From: JACCXG01 sp963836735
GTDB lineage: Bacteria; Acidobacteriota; Vicinamibacteria; Vicinamibacterales; 2-12-FULL-66-21
NCBI GenBank assembly: GCA_963836735.1
Contig: CAWIKP010000037.1
Coordinates: forward strand, 62,001 to 126,000
DNA: 64,000 nucleotides
Reading direction: 5' to 3'
Shown: positions 18,744 to 27,247 of the stretch, piece by piece
How positions within the stretch are numbered: position 1 is the stretch's first letter
How the letters are laid out: every line of letters starts with the position of its first letter
Translations under genes and position numbers: made by a program
The notes under the pieces: generated by a model
What the model saw: only the letters and a program-made list of their open reading frames with translations
What the model was told of the DNA's origin: nothing
The model's database searches: none

Positions 18744-19379
18744 ATGGATCTCGCACTGTTCGACTTCGACGGCACGATCACCACGACCGAGACCTGGACG
18801 CCGTTCATGCGGCTGGCGGTACGGCCCGCCCGGATTGCGGCCGGACGGGTGGTCCTCAGCCCAATCGTGATCGGCTACAAGCTCGGCATGATCTCGGCGA
18901 GCCGCGGCCGGCAGGTCGCAGCAAGGGTCGGGTTTCAAGGTGAGGATGCGGCCAGGATGCGCCGGCTCGGCGTCGAGTACGCGAGGACGACGCTGCCCGC
19001 GCAGGTGCGGCCATCCTCGCTCGATCGAATCGCGTGGCATCAGGCCCGCGGCGATCACGTCATGATTGTCTCTGCCTCGCTCGACTTCTATCTTTCACCA
19101 TGGTGCGCAGGCCGCGGTCTCGACTGCATCTGCACTACGCTGGAAGAGCGGAACGGCAGGCTCACCGGCAGGTGCGCCGGCGGCGATTGCGCGGGAGCCG
19201 AAAAAGTCCGCCGGATCCGGCAACGCTTCGACCTCGGGCGATACGAAACCATCTACGCTTACGGCGACACCGCCGAGGACCGCGAGATGCTCGAGCTCGC
19301 GCACCGGAAGTTCTACCGATGGGAGGAGATCTCGTCCTGGGAGCAGGTGACGGAGTACGCTCACCCTCCTCCGCGCTGA
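18744..19379 (+). CDS. HAD subfamily IB phosphatase (SerB/CicA-like)
   Basis: 211 residues. FDFDGTITTTET contains the DxDGT nucleophile motif I, MIVSASLDFYL is motif II (serine after VS), and AYGDTAEDREML is motif IV. The four-helix cap of the IB class lies between motifs I and II. Related proteins include CicA-type and phosphoserine phosphatase-like enzymes; the specific substrate is not evident. It begins 6 nt after the SET gene. Confidence 0.85.
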   Translation: MDLALFDFDGTITTTETWTPFMRLAVRPARIAAGRVVLSPIVIGYKLGMISASRGRQVAARVGFQGEDAARMRRLGVEYARTTLPAQVRPSSLDRIAWHQARGDHVMIVSASLDFYLSPWCAGRGLDCICTTLEERNGRLTGRCAGGDCAGAEKVRRIRQRFDLGRYETIYAYGDTAEDREMLELAHRKFYRWEEISSWEQVTEYAHPPPR

Positions 19380-19398
19380 CGCGCTACGGCGCGACAGG

Positions 19399-19430
19399 CC
19401 CGCCTTCGCGCTAGGCGCTACGGCGGGCAA
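19399..19430. repeat. CCCGCC-TTCGCGCT...GGCGGG imperfect palindrome, copy 2
   Basis: Nearly identical to 4163-4191, including the trailing GCAAG. It is flanked by fragments of itself: a CGCTGACGCGCTACGGCGCG piece before, and TCCGCCTTCGCTGACGCGC after (19432-19450). The region 19370-19500 is thus a mosaic of repeats ending in a GGGTCT/AGACCC palindrome. Confidence 0.65.
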
Positions 19431-19466
19431 GTCCGCCTTCGCTGACGCGCTTCGCTGTGCACGTAG

Positions 19467-19488
19467 GGGCGGGTCTTTAGACCCGCCC
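19467..19488. repeat. GGGTCT/AGACCC palindrome, copy 3
   Basis: Perfect inverted repeat GGGCGGGTCT, TT, AGACCCGCCC, 12 bp before the start of the tannase-like gene. The sequence AGGGAGA that follows it probably serves as that gene's ribosome-binding site. Confidence 0.8.
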
Positions 19489-19500
19489 AGGGAGAGCCAT

Positions 19501-21047
19501 ATGAGATCGTTCGTCACGGCCACCGCAGTCCTGTTTGCCTGGCTGTCGCTCGCGGGTGATCTGCACGCACAGACCCCGCCGGCCACCGCCTGCAGCGGTC
19601 TCGCCCAACGCTCGCTGCCCGACACCACGATCAAGGCGGCTGAGACCGTCACGACTGGATCGTTCACGCCGCCGGGGTCGAACAACGCCTTCGGGAATCT
19701 CCCGCCGTTCTGCCGCGTCGCCGGCGTGATTGCGCCCGACGAAGGACTCGCAGATCCTGTTCGAGGTCTGGATGCCGCTCGAGAAGTGGAACGGCAAGTT
19801 GGCCGGGGTCGGCAACGGTGGATGGGCCGGCCTGATTTCCTATGCCCCGCTCGGCGATCAGCTCCGGCGGGGGTATGCCGCCGCATCGACGAACACGGGC
19901 CATGAAGCGGCGCCCGGCTTGAACATGGCGCGTTTCGCCTTCGAGAAACCGGAACAGCTGATCGACTTCGCCTACCGGTCGCAGCACGAAACGGCGGTGC
20001 GGGCGAAGGCACTCGTCGAGGCCTTTTACGGCAGGCCCGCCGAGCGGTCCTATTTCATCGGCTGCTCGTCGGGCGGTTACGAAGGGCTGATGGAGGCGCA
20101 GCGCTTCCCGGCGGACTACGACGGCATCGTCGCCGGCGCGCCGGCCAACAACTGGACGCGGCTGATGGCTGGTGATTTCGACGGCGTGCTTGCCGTCCTG
20201 AAAGATCCGGCGAGTCACCTGCCGCTGCCCGCGCTTGGCCTCCTCCATCGCGGCGTGCTCGCGGCCTGCGACAGCGCCGACGGCGTCAGCGACGGCGTGC
20301 TCGAGGATCCTCGCCAGTGCAGGTTCGATCCGGGGCAGTTGACGTGTGCGGACAACCAACCCTCGGCGACCTGTTTGACCAGGGCGCAGGCGGAGGCCGC
20401 GCGCCGCGTTTACGGCGGGTTGAAGGATCCCAGAAGTGGCGCACAGTTGTATCCGGGACTCGCGCCCGGGAGCGAGCCGGTCCTGGCCGCACCGCGATCC
20501 GGCCAGTCCCTTTGCCATCCCGCTCTCTCATTACAAATGGCTGGTCTTCGGCGATCCCGACTGGGACTGGAAGACATTCGATTTCGCCGATCCCGACGAC
20601 TACGGGGCGCACCTGAAAGCGGAAGCGAAGTACGCGCCGATCCTCAATGCCACCGACCCGAACCTGCGCGCCTTCCGTGACCGCGGCGGGAAGCTCCTTC
20701 AGTACCACGGCTGGAACGACCAGTTGATTTCGGCCCAGAACAGCATCGATTACTACGAGAGCGTGAGGTCATTCTTCGGATCCGGGGCGGACGTGCCAGC
20801 GTTCTATCGCCTCTTCATGGCGCCGGGGATGGCGCATTGCAGCGGTGGCACGGGCCCGAATACGTTCGACATGCAAGCCGCGCTCGAGCAATGGGTCGAA
20901 CGTGGCGCGGCCCCTGATCAGATCGTCGCCTCACGCGCGACCAATGGCGTCGTCGATCGACTGCGTCCGTTGTGTTCGTACCCGAAAAAGGCCGTGTACA
21001 AAGGACAAGGGGACACGAACGAGGCGGCGAGTTTCGTCTGTCGCTAG
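19501..21047 (+). CDS. Secreted tannase/feruloyl esterase-family protein, two frameshifts
   Basis: About 514 residues with a signal peptide ending LHAQ. GCSSGGYEGLMEAQRFP carries the nucleophilic serine next to cysteine, YHGWNDQLIS the aspartate, and APGMAHCSGG the histidine next to cysteine. This is the CS-D-HC motif, in which a disulfide joins the two catalytic neighbours. Two one-base inserts: near 19738 (GCGCCCGACG; correction gives VIAPTKDSQILFEVWMPL) and near 20480 (GTCCTGG; correction gives SEPVWPHRDPASPFAIPL). Likely hydrolyses esters of plant phenolics outside the cytoplasm. Confidence 0.88.
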
Positions 21048-21074
21048 GCCGGCCCAGCGGACCGGCGAGTGTGC

Positions 21075-23823
21075 CTAGCGCGGCGTCTTCATCTTCTCGA
21101 GCACTTCGCCCAGCTTCTTGATCTCCTCGCCATACAGCGCCCAGTTCCCGTCGCGCTGAGCCTGGAGTGCCCGCGCGTAGTGGGCGCGCGCCTGTTCTGC
21201 GAGCGCGTCGGCCCCTGCTGCCGGCGCTGCCGCTTCCACATCGCCGGCCGGGGCAGCGGCACCAGGCTTCTCCCCGGGCTTCGGTTTCGAGGTGCCGCCC
21301 GGCATGATTCGCTCGAGCGCCTGGCTGAGCGTCTCCTCCATCACGATGTTGTTCTGGTAGGCGACGATCACGCGCTTCAGTTCGGGGATCTGGCCTCCCG
21401 CGGCGCGCAGGTACAGCGGGCGGATGTAGATCAGCGACTCTTCGATCGGAATCACCAGCAGGGTGCCCTGGATGACTTCCGACCCCTGCTGATTCCACAG
21501 GGTGATCTGCGGCGAGATCACCTGATCCTGATTGATCCGCGCGGCGACCTGCCGCGGCCCGAAGATGACCGTCTGCTTCGGGAACTGGAACACCGCCAGC
21601 CGGCCGTAGTTCGCGCCGTCGCTGCGCGCCACCATCCAGGCGGCCAGGTTGTCCTTTCCCCGCGGCGTGAACGGCAGCATCTGGATGTATTCGGGCCCGC
21701 TCTCTCCCGGCAGCTTCATGATCGAGTAGTAAGGGTGCATCGGCGTGAGCGTGCGGTGTTCCGTTGTCGTCGTGCCCGAGGCATCGAGGCTGGGAATCTC
21801 CCACTGATCCTCGCGGTTGTAGAACACCGCAGGGTTGGTCATGTGAAACGTCCCGAACACCGCCGCCTGGAGCGCGAAAATCTGCTGCGGGTAGCGCAGC
21901 CGCGTTCGCAGTCCCTCGGGCATGGTGTCGAGGGGCTTGAGCAGGCCCGGAAAGATCTTCGAGACGGTCTGCGCGATCGGATCGGACGGATCCACGACGT
22001 GATACGTGGTGGTCCCGTTGTAGGCGTCGATCGTGACTTTGACCGAGTTGCGGATGTAGTTCAGGCCGGGAACCGGCATCCCCGCAACTGGCGTCGAGTA
22101 GGGATACCGGTTCGACGTGGTGTAGGCGTCCTGCATCCAGATCAGCCGCCCGTCTGCAATCGTCAGATACGGATCCGGGTCATACAGGAAGAACGGCGTG
22201 ACGCGCTGCACCCTTTCCGCGATGCGGCGGTAGATCATCACGCGGCTCTCTTCGGTGAGGTTCGGCGAGAAGAACGTATCGGTCGACCGGAACTTGATCG
22301 CAAACATCAGCCGGCGGAACACGTTCGAGAGCGGTACGCCGCCGGTGCCGCTGTAGGTCGCGAAGACGTTGTCCTCGCCGCGCGGGTAATCGAATTCCTC
22401 GGTCTTGGTCTTGACGAACACGTGAGTGTTCTGCAGCTCGCCGTAATAGATCGCCGGCTGCGTCACCTTGAGATCGACCGTCGAGACCAGTGGAAGATCC
22501 CGGATGAAGAGCACGGGCAGGCCTTCCGAGGTGACCTCGTTGACCGGCCCGAGGGTCAGGCCGTATCCGTGAGTGAACGTCAGGTGCTCGTTTATCCAGG
22601 TGCGGCTCGGCAGTGTCTGGGAGTTCAGCTCGCGGGCCGAAAGCATGATCTGGCGGTACTGCCCGTTGATCATGTAGCGGTCGTTGTCGACGGCGGCGAA
22701 ATCGTAGTAGGTGCGGATCTCCTGAAGCTGTCCGAACGTGTCGAGCAGCGGCCGATCGTTCCAGAGCGGAACGTTGTCGATGGTCGCGGCGTTGCGTTCC
22801 AGATCGGCGCGGGTGAGATGCGCCTCTCCCGAGAGCGGCCGTTCGGCCACGGTCCCCAGGCCGAACGCCGCGCGCGTTGCCCGGATGTTGTTGACGATGA
22901 ACGGGGTCTCCCGCACCTGTTCGTTCGGGCCCACGACGAAGCGCTGGATGATCGCCGCATAGGCGCTGCCGCCAATCGAGCAGAGCACGTAGAGACCGGC
23001 TGCCGCGGCGACCGCGCGCAAGCGGCCGCGTCGAGAATGCCTGCCAGACGACGAGGATCGCGGAAAGCACCGCGGCGCCCATGAGGATCCGCAGCGCGGG
23101 GATTCGGGCGTGCACGTCCGTGTAGGTCGCGCCGGCGATGTTGCCGGACGTGCCGATGAGGAGCTGGGGAATCTGCAGCCAGGCCCCGACGGCGAGCACG
23201 ATCAGCAGAAGCGCCGCGAGCGTTCCCAGATGCCGCGTCGCACGCCGCGACAGGTAGATGCCCCGGGTCGCGTCGAGCCCGAGCTCCTCGCCGAACAGGT
23301 ACGCGGCCACTGCCGTGGCCGCCATCAGGAGCACGACGAGATACATGAGGCCGTGGAGGTGTTCGAGCAGCGGCAGGGTGAAGACGTAGAACCCGATATC
23401 CCGTCCGAGGATGGGGTCGCGCTGTCCGAAGGGGGTGCCGTTCAGGAAATACAGCCAGGTCTCCCATCGCCCTCCGGCATAGAACGCAATGAGGACCGAG
23501 ACCAGCGCGATCGCGGTCAGGCCGAACCGTTTGATGCTGCGCAGATCCATGGCAATCGCCTGTGGACCGTGCGGCGTCACAATCATGAACGGCCGTGGCC
23601 TGAGCCCGCGCAGCGCGGCGAGCGCATTGCCGGCGAGCAGCGCAAAGACAATCAGGCCCGAGACCGTGGTGACGAGAGAGCTGGCGCTGAACGACTTCAG
23701 GAAGACCTGCTCGTGGCCGACTTCCTTGAACCAGAGCCAGTCGGTGTAGAGCTCCGCCAGTGCCGGCAGTGCCGTCATGACGAGGATGAGCAGGAGAAAC
23801 AGCGGAATGCGGCGAATCGTCAT
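21075..23823 (-). CDS. UPF0182 family membrane protein, frameshifted
   Basis: About 915 residues. The N-terminal 280 residues hold seven or so transmembrane helices (starting MTIRRIPLFLLLILVM, with YTDWLWFKEVGHEQVF, a family hallmark). The large extracytoplasmic part has the conserved blocks NDRPLLDTFGQLQEIRTYYDF, DNDRYMINGQYRQIMLS, and SRTWINEHLTFTHGYG, and ends in a charged helix with a Pro/Ala/Gly linker. One extra base near 23020 separates the two ORFs; correction gives STRPLRAVAAAAGLYV. Function is unknown in the whole family. Confidence 0.9.
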
Positions 23824-24018
23824 CAGAGGCTCATCCTAATATGCGCGGCGATCTTCAGCGGTAAACCCTGAAAACTCCTGCGATCCCCCTAAAATTCCCC
23901 CGCAGCCCAACGAATTCACAGGCGCCCGGGATCCGCTACAATCGCGGAATCGGCTGGCACTTGCGGCCAGAACCGCGCCGGGACACCCGGCGCCGGCGAT
24001 TTCGTCGGGGTTTGCCCC
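23824..24018. promoter_or_regulatory. Divergent intergenic region with candidate promoter
   Basis: 195 bp between the UPF0182 start and the 24019 gene. Towards the right, TTCACA (23915) and TACAAT (23937) are 16 nt apart. Towards the left, a TAGGAT hexamer on the minus strand lies 9 nt before the UPF0182 start codon. No other structure is evident. Confidence 0.4.
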
Positions 24019-24240
24019 ATGGCTGACGATTTGTATTTCGACGGCGACCCGGCTGAGGACAGCAGACGCCGGCACCTCGAGCGGGTCATCAAGGGCGGCC
24101 CGCCGCGGCGGCGGTGGCCCTGGGTGATGGCGATTCTGGCCGGTGGCGCCTGGACCGCCTGGCGCATGACCCACCCGAAGCACAACGGCGATCAGGGCGA
24201 TCAGAACGATCAGAACGATCGCAAGAAGCCCGGCGTCTGA
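24019..24240 (+). CDS. Small single-pass membrane protein with D/Q/N repeat tail
   Basis: 73 residues: an acidic N-terminus (DDLYFDGDPAEDS), a basic stretch (PPRRRWPW), one hydrophobic segment (VMAILAGGAWTAW) and a tail G-D-Q-G-D-Q-N-D-Q-N-D. The tail is encoded by direct repeats of GATCAGAAC. Not a recognised family. It precedes a DUF1801 gene by 13 nt and may share its promoter. Confidence 0.5.
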   Translation: MADDLYFDGDPAEDSRRRHLERVIKGGPPRRRWPWVMAILAGGAWTAWRMTHPKHNGDQGDQNDQNDRKKPGV

Positions 24241-24253
24241 CCGTTACGAAGAA

Positions 24254-24617
24254 GTGGAAAAACCACGACGCTCCACGACGGTCAACGAGTTCATCGAGGC
24301 CAGGGTCCTTCCCCAATACCGTGACATCGTCGCAATGATCCGGCGTGCGATGCGCGAACATGCGCCGGAGTCCGAGGAGGTGCTGACCTACGGGATTCTC
24401 GGCTTCCGGAACCGCCGCATCATTGCCGTGATCAGCCCGACCATCAAGGGCATCACGCTGGCCTTCTCGCGGGGTGCCCAGTTCGAGGACAAGTACGGGT
24501 TGCTCGAGGGAGTGGGCAAGGTCTCGAAGAACGTCAGGCTGAGCGCCGTGGATGGGATCCCGAAACCGGCGCTCAGGTACCTACATCAAACAGGCGCTGA
24601 AGCTCGACGCCGGATGA
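24254..24617 (+). CDS. DUF1801 domain protein, frameshifted at the C-terminus
   Basis: About 120 residues from a GTG. TVNEFIEARVLPQYRDIVAM, then APESEEVLTYGILGFRNRRI and KYGLLEGVGKVSKNVRLS follow the DUF1801 (YdhG-like, iron chaperone frataxin-like fold) pattern. The end breaks at CAGGTACCTAC (about 24580); dropping one C gives LRYYIKQALKLDAG and a stop at 24615, directly touching the convergent serine hydrolase gene. Uncorrected, the ORF would run 80 bp into that gene antisense. Confidence 0.75.
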
Positions 24618-25634
24618 TCAGGAGCCTGCCGCCGGCAGGATCAGCCGCTCGACGATGTCGAAGATCTGCCGGCGGTGATCGCGGCGTTCGTCGCTGACGA
24701 CGGTGGAAGAGGTCGTCACGACGATCAGCCCGAGATCGCGAAAAACAATCACATACTGGCCGCCGTAGCCCCAGGCGAAACAGCCCTGCCGGCCCGCGAA
24801 GTCGCGGAGCCACCAGCCATACCCATATGTCTGATCCGGATTGAAGCGCGAGCGCCCGCGCCCGGTGCAGGACAGGTCGACCCACGATGCCGGCAGGAGC
24901 TGCCGATCGCCTCTTCTTCCGCTGTTCAGATAGAGCTCGCCGAGCGCGAGGAGCTGGTTCGGCGTCATCAGCATTTCGTTGCCGCCGAAGTAGACGCCCT
25001 GCGGATCGCGGGGCCAGCGGCTCAGGCTGAATCCAAGCGGCCGCGCGAGGGCGTCCTGGGCGAAGGCCCAGGTGCTCTGGCCGGTCGCTTTGGTGAGGAT
25101 CGCCGACAGCAGGTGCGAGTTGCCGGTGCTGTACTCCATGTCGGTTCCCGGGTCGGCTTCGAGCGGCCGTCCCAGGATGTAGTCGATCCAGTTGCGGCTC
25201 CCGACCCACGCCCCGTAATTGTCGAAGCTCGTCGACACCAACCCCGCTCTCATCGTCAGGAGGTCTTCGATCGTGATGCGGGCCTTCCGCGGGTCGGGGT
25301 CCCGTGCGAGCTGCGGGAAGTAGCGGACGATCGGCTCGTTCACGCTCTTGATGAGGCCTCGATCGATCGCAATGCCCACGAGTGTCGAGATGACGCTCTT
25401 CGAGACCGACTTGACGTTGGTAGCCCGTGTCGCGGCAGCGCCCTTCGCGTAGTATTCGAGGACGGTCGCGCCGCGCACGGTCACGATCATGGAGTGAAGG
25501 CGCGGCAGCGCCGCCGCGGCTGCGCGTGCGTCGGCGAGCGCAGGGGACTGTGCGCTGCCGCCGGACCCGAGCACCGCGCTCAGGGTCACGGCGACGAGCG
25601 CGGACGCAAGGAGACGACGGGGCGCGTTGGCCAT
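24618..25634 (-). CDS. Secreted beta-lactamase-like serine hydrolase
   Basis: 338 residues, intact, with a signal peptide ending GSAQS. The catalytic motifs of the class-C/esterase group are clear: SVSK at about residue 76 (S-x-x-K), YSTGN around 171 (Y-x-x-N type) and WGYGGQ around 292 in place of KTG. FNPDQTYGYGWWLRD is the usual strand before the third motif. This set is common to the beta-lactamase-related PF00144 family, mainly peptidases and esterases. Only 19 bp separate its start from that of the divergent gene at 25654. Confidence 0.88.
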   Translation of the reverse strand: MANAPRRLLASALVAVTLSAVLGSGGSAQSPALADARAAAAALPRLHSMIVTVRGATVLEYYAKGAAATRATNVKSVSKSVISTLVGIAIDRGLIKSVNEPIVRYFPQLARDPDPRKARITIEDLLTMRAGLVSTSFDNYGAWVGSRNWIDYILGRPLEADPGTDMEYSTGNSHLLSAILTKATGQSTWAFAQDALARPLGFSLSRWPRDPQGVYFGGNEMLMTPNQLLALGELYLNSGRRGDRQLLPASWVDLSCTGRGRSRFNPDQTYGYGWWLRDFAGRQGCFAWGYGGQYVIVFRDLGLIVVTTSSTVVSDERRDHRRQIFDIVERLILPAAGS

Positions 25635-25653
25635 CGGAAAGGGTCAATTCTAA

Positions 25654-26187
25654 GTGGATCCCACACAACGCCTCGTCCGCATCATGCGCGGGCTGCTGAT
25701 TGCGGGCCTTGCGATCTGGACCTGGCAGTTTGCACGCGTGCCCATGGGGGTGGCGGTCGCCGATTCCGTGCTGCATCTGCCGAATCTCGTGTTCCATGAG
25801 GCGGGACACGTGATCCTTGGCGTGTTCGGGCGCTTCATTGGTGTGCTGGGCGGAAGCCTGTTTCAGTTCGCGCTGCCGCTGGCGCTGGCGGGCGTGTTCC
25901 TGCGCCAGCACGATCGCTTCGCCGCTTCAGTCTGCACGTGGTGGGCCGGGCAGAACCTGCTCGACGTCGCTCCCTACATTGCCGATGCCCGTGCCCTGCA
26001 GCTCGTCCTGCTCGGCGGGAGCACCGGAGCTGAAGTCGAGGGGCACGATTGGGAGTACCTGCTGACCGAGATGAACCTCCTGCACATGGACCGCACGCTC
26101 GGCCTGGCCGCGCACCGGATCGGTCTCGTCATGATGGTGGGAGCGCTCGTCTGGGGCGCCTGGGCCGCACGCCGCCAGGGCGACTGA
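25654..26187 (+). CDS. Membrane protein with HEAGH motif, possible M50-like metalloprotease
   Basis: 177 residues, GTG start (an ATG at 25684 is an alternative). Hydrophobic helices flank NLVFHEAGHVILG (about residue 46-58), an HExxH zinc motif inside a membrane-segment context. After a second helix comes WWAGQNLLDVAPYIADA, whose N-x5-P-x3-D pattern recalls the NPDG-type second motif of M50 intramembrane proteases. The match is short and the rest of the protein is not recognised. Zinc-dependent site-2-like proteolysis is therefore a hypothesis. Confidence 0.6.
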   Translation: MDPTQRLVRIMRGLLIAGLAIWTWQFARVPMGVAVADSVLHLPNLVFHEAGHVILGVFGRFIGVLGGSLFQFALPLALAGVFLRQHDRFAASVCTWWAGQNLLDVAPYIADARALQLVLLGGSTGAEVEGHDWEYLLTEMNLLHMDRTLGLAAHRIGLVMMVGALVWGAWAARRQGD

Positions 26188-26204
26188 TTACACGACGGGG
26201 GGGT

Positions 26205-26290
26205 GCGGACTCGGGGCTCGGAAGTCCGAACCCTCCTGGGCAGGGCTCAACCGAGCCTCAAGCCTCTCGCCCCCAGCCCCCAGCCCCGGT
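26205..26290. repeat. G/C-rich heptamer-repeat remnant
   Basis: The right side holds CCCCCAG-CCCCCAG-CCCCGGT in 7-bp register; the left side contains GGGGCTCGG, which pairs with CCGAGCC further right. It resembles the architecture of the other heptamer hairpins in the window but is shorter and less regular. Confidence 0.4.
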
Positions 26291-26297
26291 CAATCGA

Positions 26298-26303
26298 TAT
26301 GAT
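26298..26303 (+). promoter_or_regulatory. Candidate -10 box (TATGAT) for the selenoprotein operon
   Basis: TATGAT lies 6 nt before the ATG at 26310; no ribosome-binding site is visible between them, consistent with a leaderless message. No clear -35. Confidence 0.4.
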
Positions 26304-26309
26304 GGCCCT

Positions 26310-26537
26310 ATGCAGATAACCATCGAGTACTGCGTCCGTTGAAACTATCGGCCCCAGGCCGCCAGTCTGGCGGCAGCCATCACCCGGGAGCTCGGGCTCG
26401 ACGCGACGACTGCGCCGGGAGGCCGCGGTGCCTTCGACGTCATCGTCGACGGGCGGAAGATCTTCTCGAAGCACGCCGAGCATCGCTTTCCGGACCATGG
26501 GGAAATCATCGCCACGCTGAAGTCGATCGGCGGGTGA
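26310..26537 (+). CDS. SelW/Rdx-family selenoprotein (in-frame TGA = Sec)
   Basis: 75 residues if TGA at 26340-26342 is read as selenocysteine: MQITIEYCVRU, then NYRPQAASLAAAI, the FDVIVDGRKIFSKH strand, and HRFPDHGEIIATLKSIGG, stopping at the second TGA (26535). The C-x-x-U motif near the N-terminus, a beta-alpha-beta-beta-alpha pattern and the G-x-F-x-V-x-V-D-G block are those of the SelW/SelT/SelH (Rdx) thioredoxin-like family, where U or C occupies this position. The reading frame is uninterrupted apart from that TGA. A hairpin typical of bacterial SECIS follows. A standard gene caller ends the gene after 10 codons. Likely role: thiol redox. Confidence 0.9.
26358..26374 (+). promoter_or_regulatory. 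Bacterial SECIS-like hairpin
   Basis: GCCGCCA (26358-26364) and TGGCGGC (26368-26374) form a perfect 7-bp stem with loop GTC; opening the A-U closing pair gives the loop AGUCU. The apical loop G is 23 nt downstream of the TGA. Bacterial SECIS elements lie within the coding sequence just after the UGA and carry a conserved G-U in a small apical loop (AGGUCU in E. coli fdhF), which SelB binds. Confidence 0.75.
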
Positions 26538-26553
26538 GCCGGCACGCCGGGCA

Positions 26554-26832
26554 ATGAACCGCGCACCGCGCCTTGAAATCGAATACTGCACCCAGTGCCG
26601 CTGGCTGCTGCGGGCGGGCTGGCTGGCGCAGGAGCTGTTGACGACGTTCCAGCAGGAGCTCGGCGAGGTGGCGCTCATTCCTGGCACCGGCGGGGTGTTC
26701 GAAGTGCGCGTCGACGGCAGCGTAGTATGGTCGAGGGCCGGGGAAGCCCGATTCCCCGAGTTGAAGGAACTGAAACAGCGGGTGCGCGATGCGATTGCGC
26801 CGGGCCGATCGCTCGGGCACTCGGACGCGTGA
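26554..26832 (+). CDS. SelW/Rdx-family protein, cysteine form
   Basis: 92 residues. LEIEYCTQCRWLLRAGWLAQ carries the CxxC version of the Rdx motif, and GVFEVRVDGSVVWSR with RFPELKELKQRVRD the second half. It is a homologue of the selenoprotein encoded 16 bp upstream, with Cys where that protein has Sec. Rdx proteins are thought to act in thiol redox reactions. The extra hydrophobic helix after CTQCRW and the roughly 10-residue C-terminal tail distinguish it from the neighbour. Confidence 0.9.
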   Translation: MNRAPRLEIEYCTQCRWLLRAGWLAQELLTTFQQELGEVALIPGTGGVFEVRVDGSVVWSRAGEARFPELKELKQRVRDAIAPGRSLGHSDA

Positions 26833-26842
26833 GGGATGACCA

Positions 26843-27247
26843 GTGCCAGTAACGGCCGTGCAGCTCGGTTCGCGCAGGACAGCCGGTGAAGGCCTGCGCA
26901 TCGGCACCGTGCGCCGCCCGCCGCGCGGCGTGAAGAAGTCGGAGTATGCGGCCCGCGATTACTACGACGTCTGGCTGCCGGAGCTGGCGCCGACCGAGGA
27001 GCTTCGCGCGTGGGTGATGTCCAGGCCAATCACCGGGCAGCGCTGGAACACCTTCGCGCGCCGGTATCGCCGTGAGATGGCTGCACCGACTGCGGCGCGA
27101 CTGCTCGCATTGCTCGGGGCACTGGCCCGGACGACGAACTTTTCGATCGGCTGCTACTGCGACGACGCGTCGCGATGCCACCGCTCGCTGCTGATCGACC
27201 TGCTCCGGTCGGACGGCACCGGCCGGCGAGCGAAGAAGAGGCACTGA
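26843..27247 (+). CDS. DUF488 family protein
   Basis: 134 residues from a GTG 10 nt after the Rdx gene. RPPRGVKKSEYAARDYYDVWLP and RPITGQRWNTFARRYRRE, then FSIGCYCDDASRCHRSLL, are the YeaO-type DUF488 signature, including the C-x-C and CHR cysteines near the C-terminus. The family is implicated in metal or nucleotide binding but lacks a proven activity. Its stop overlaps the lspA ATG (TGATG), which supports translational coupling. Confidence 0.85.
   Translation: MPVTAVQLGSRRTAGEGLRIGTVRRPPRGVKKSEYAARDYYDVWLPELAPTEELRAWVMSRPITGQRWNTFARRYRREMAAPTAARLLALLGALARTTNFSIGCYCDDASRCHRSLLIDLLRSDGTGRRAKKRH

Noticed and set aside
24254..24617. Second selenoprotein at the broken 3' end of the DUF1801 gene
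   Set aside because: The break is an indel at AGGTACCT, not an in-frame TGA; the corrected frame has a normal stop.
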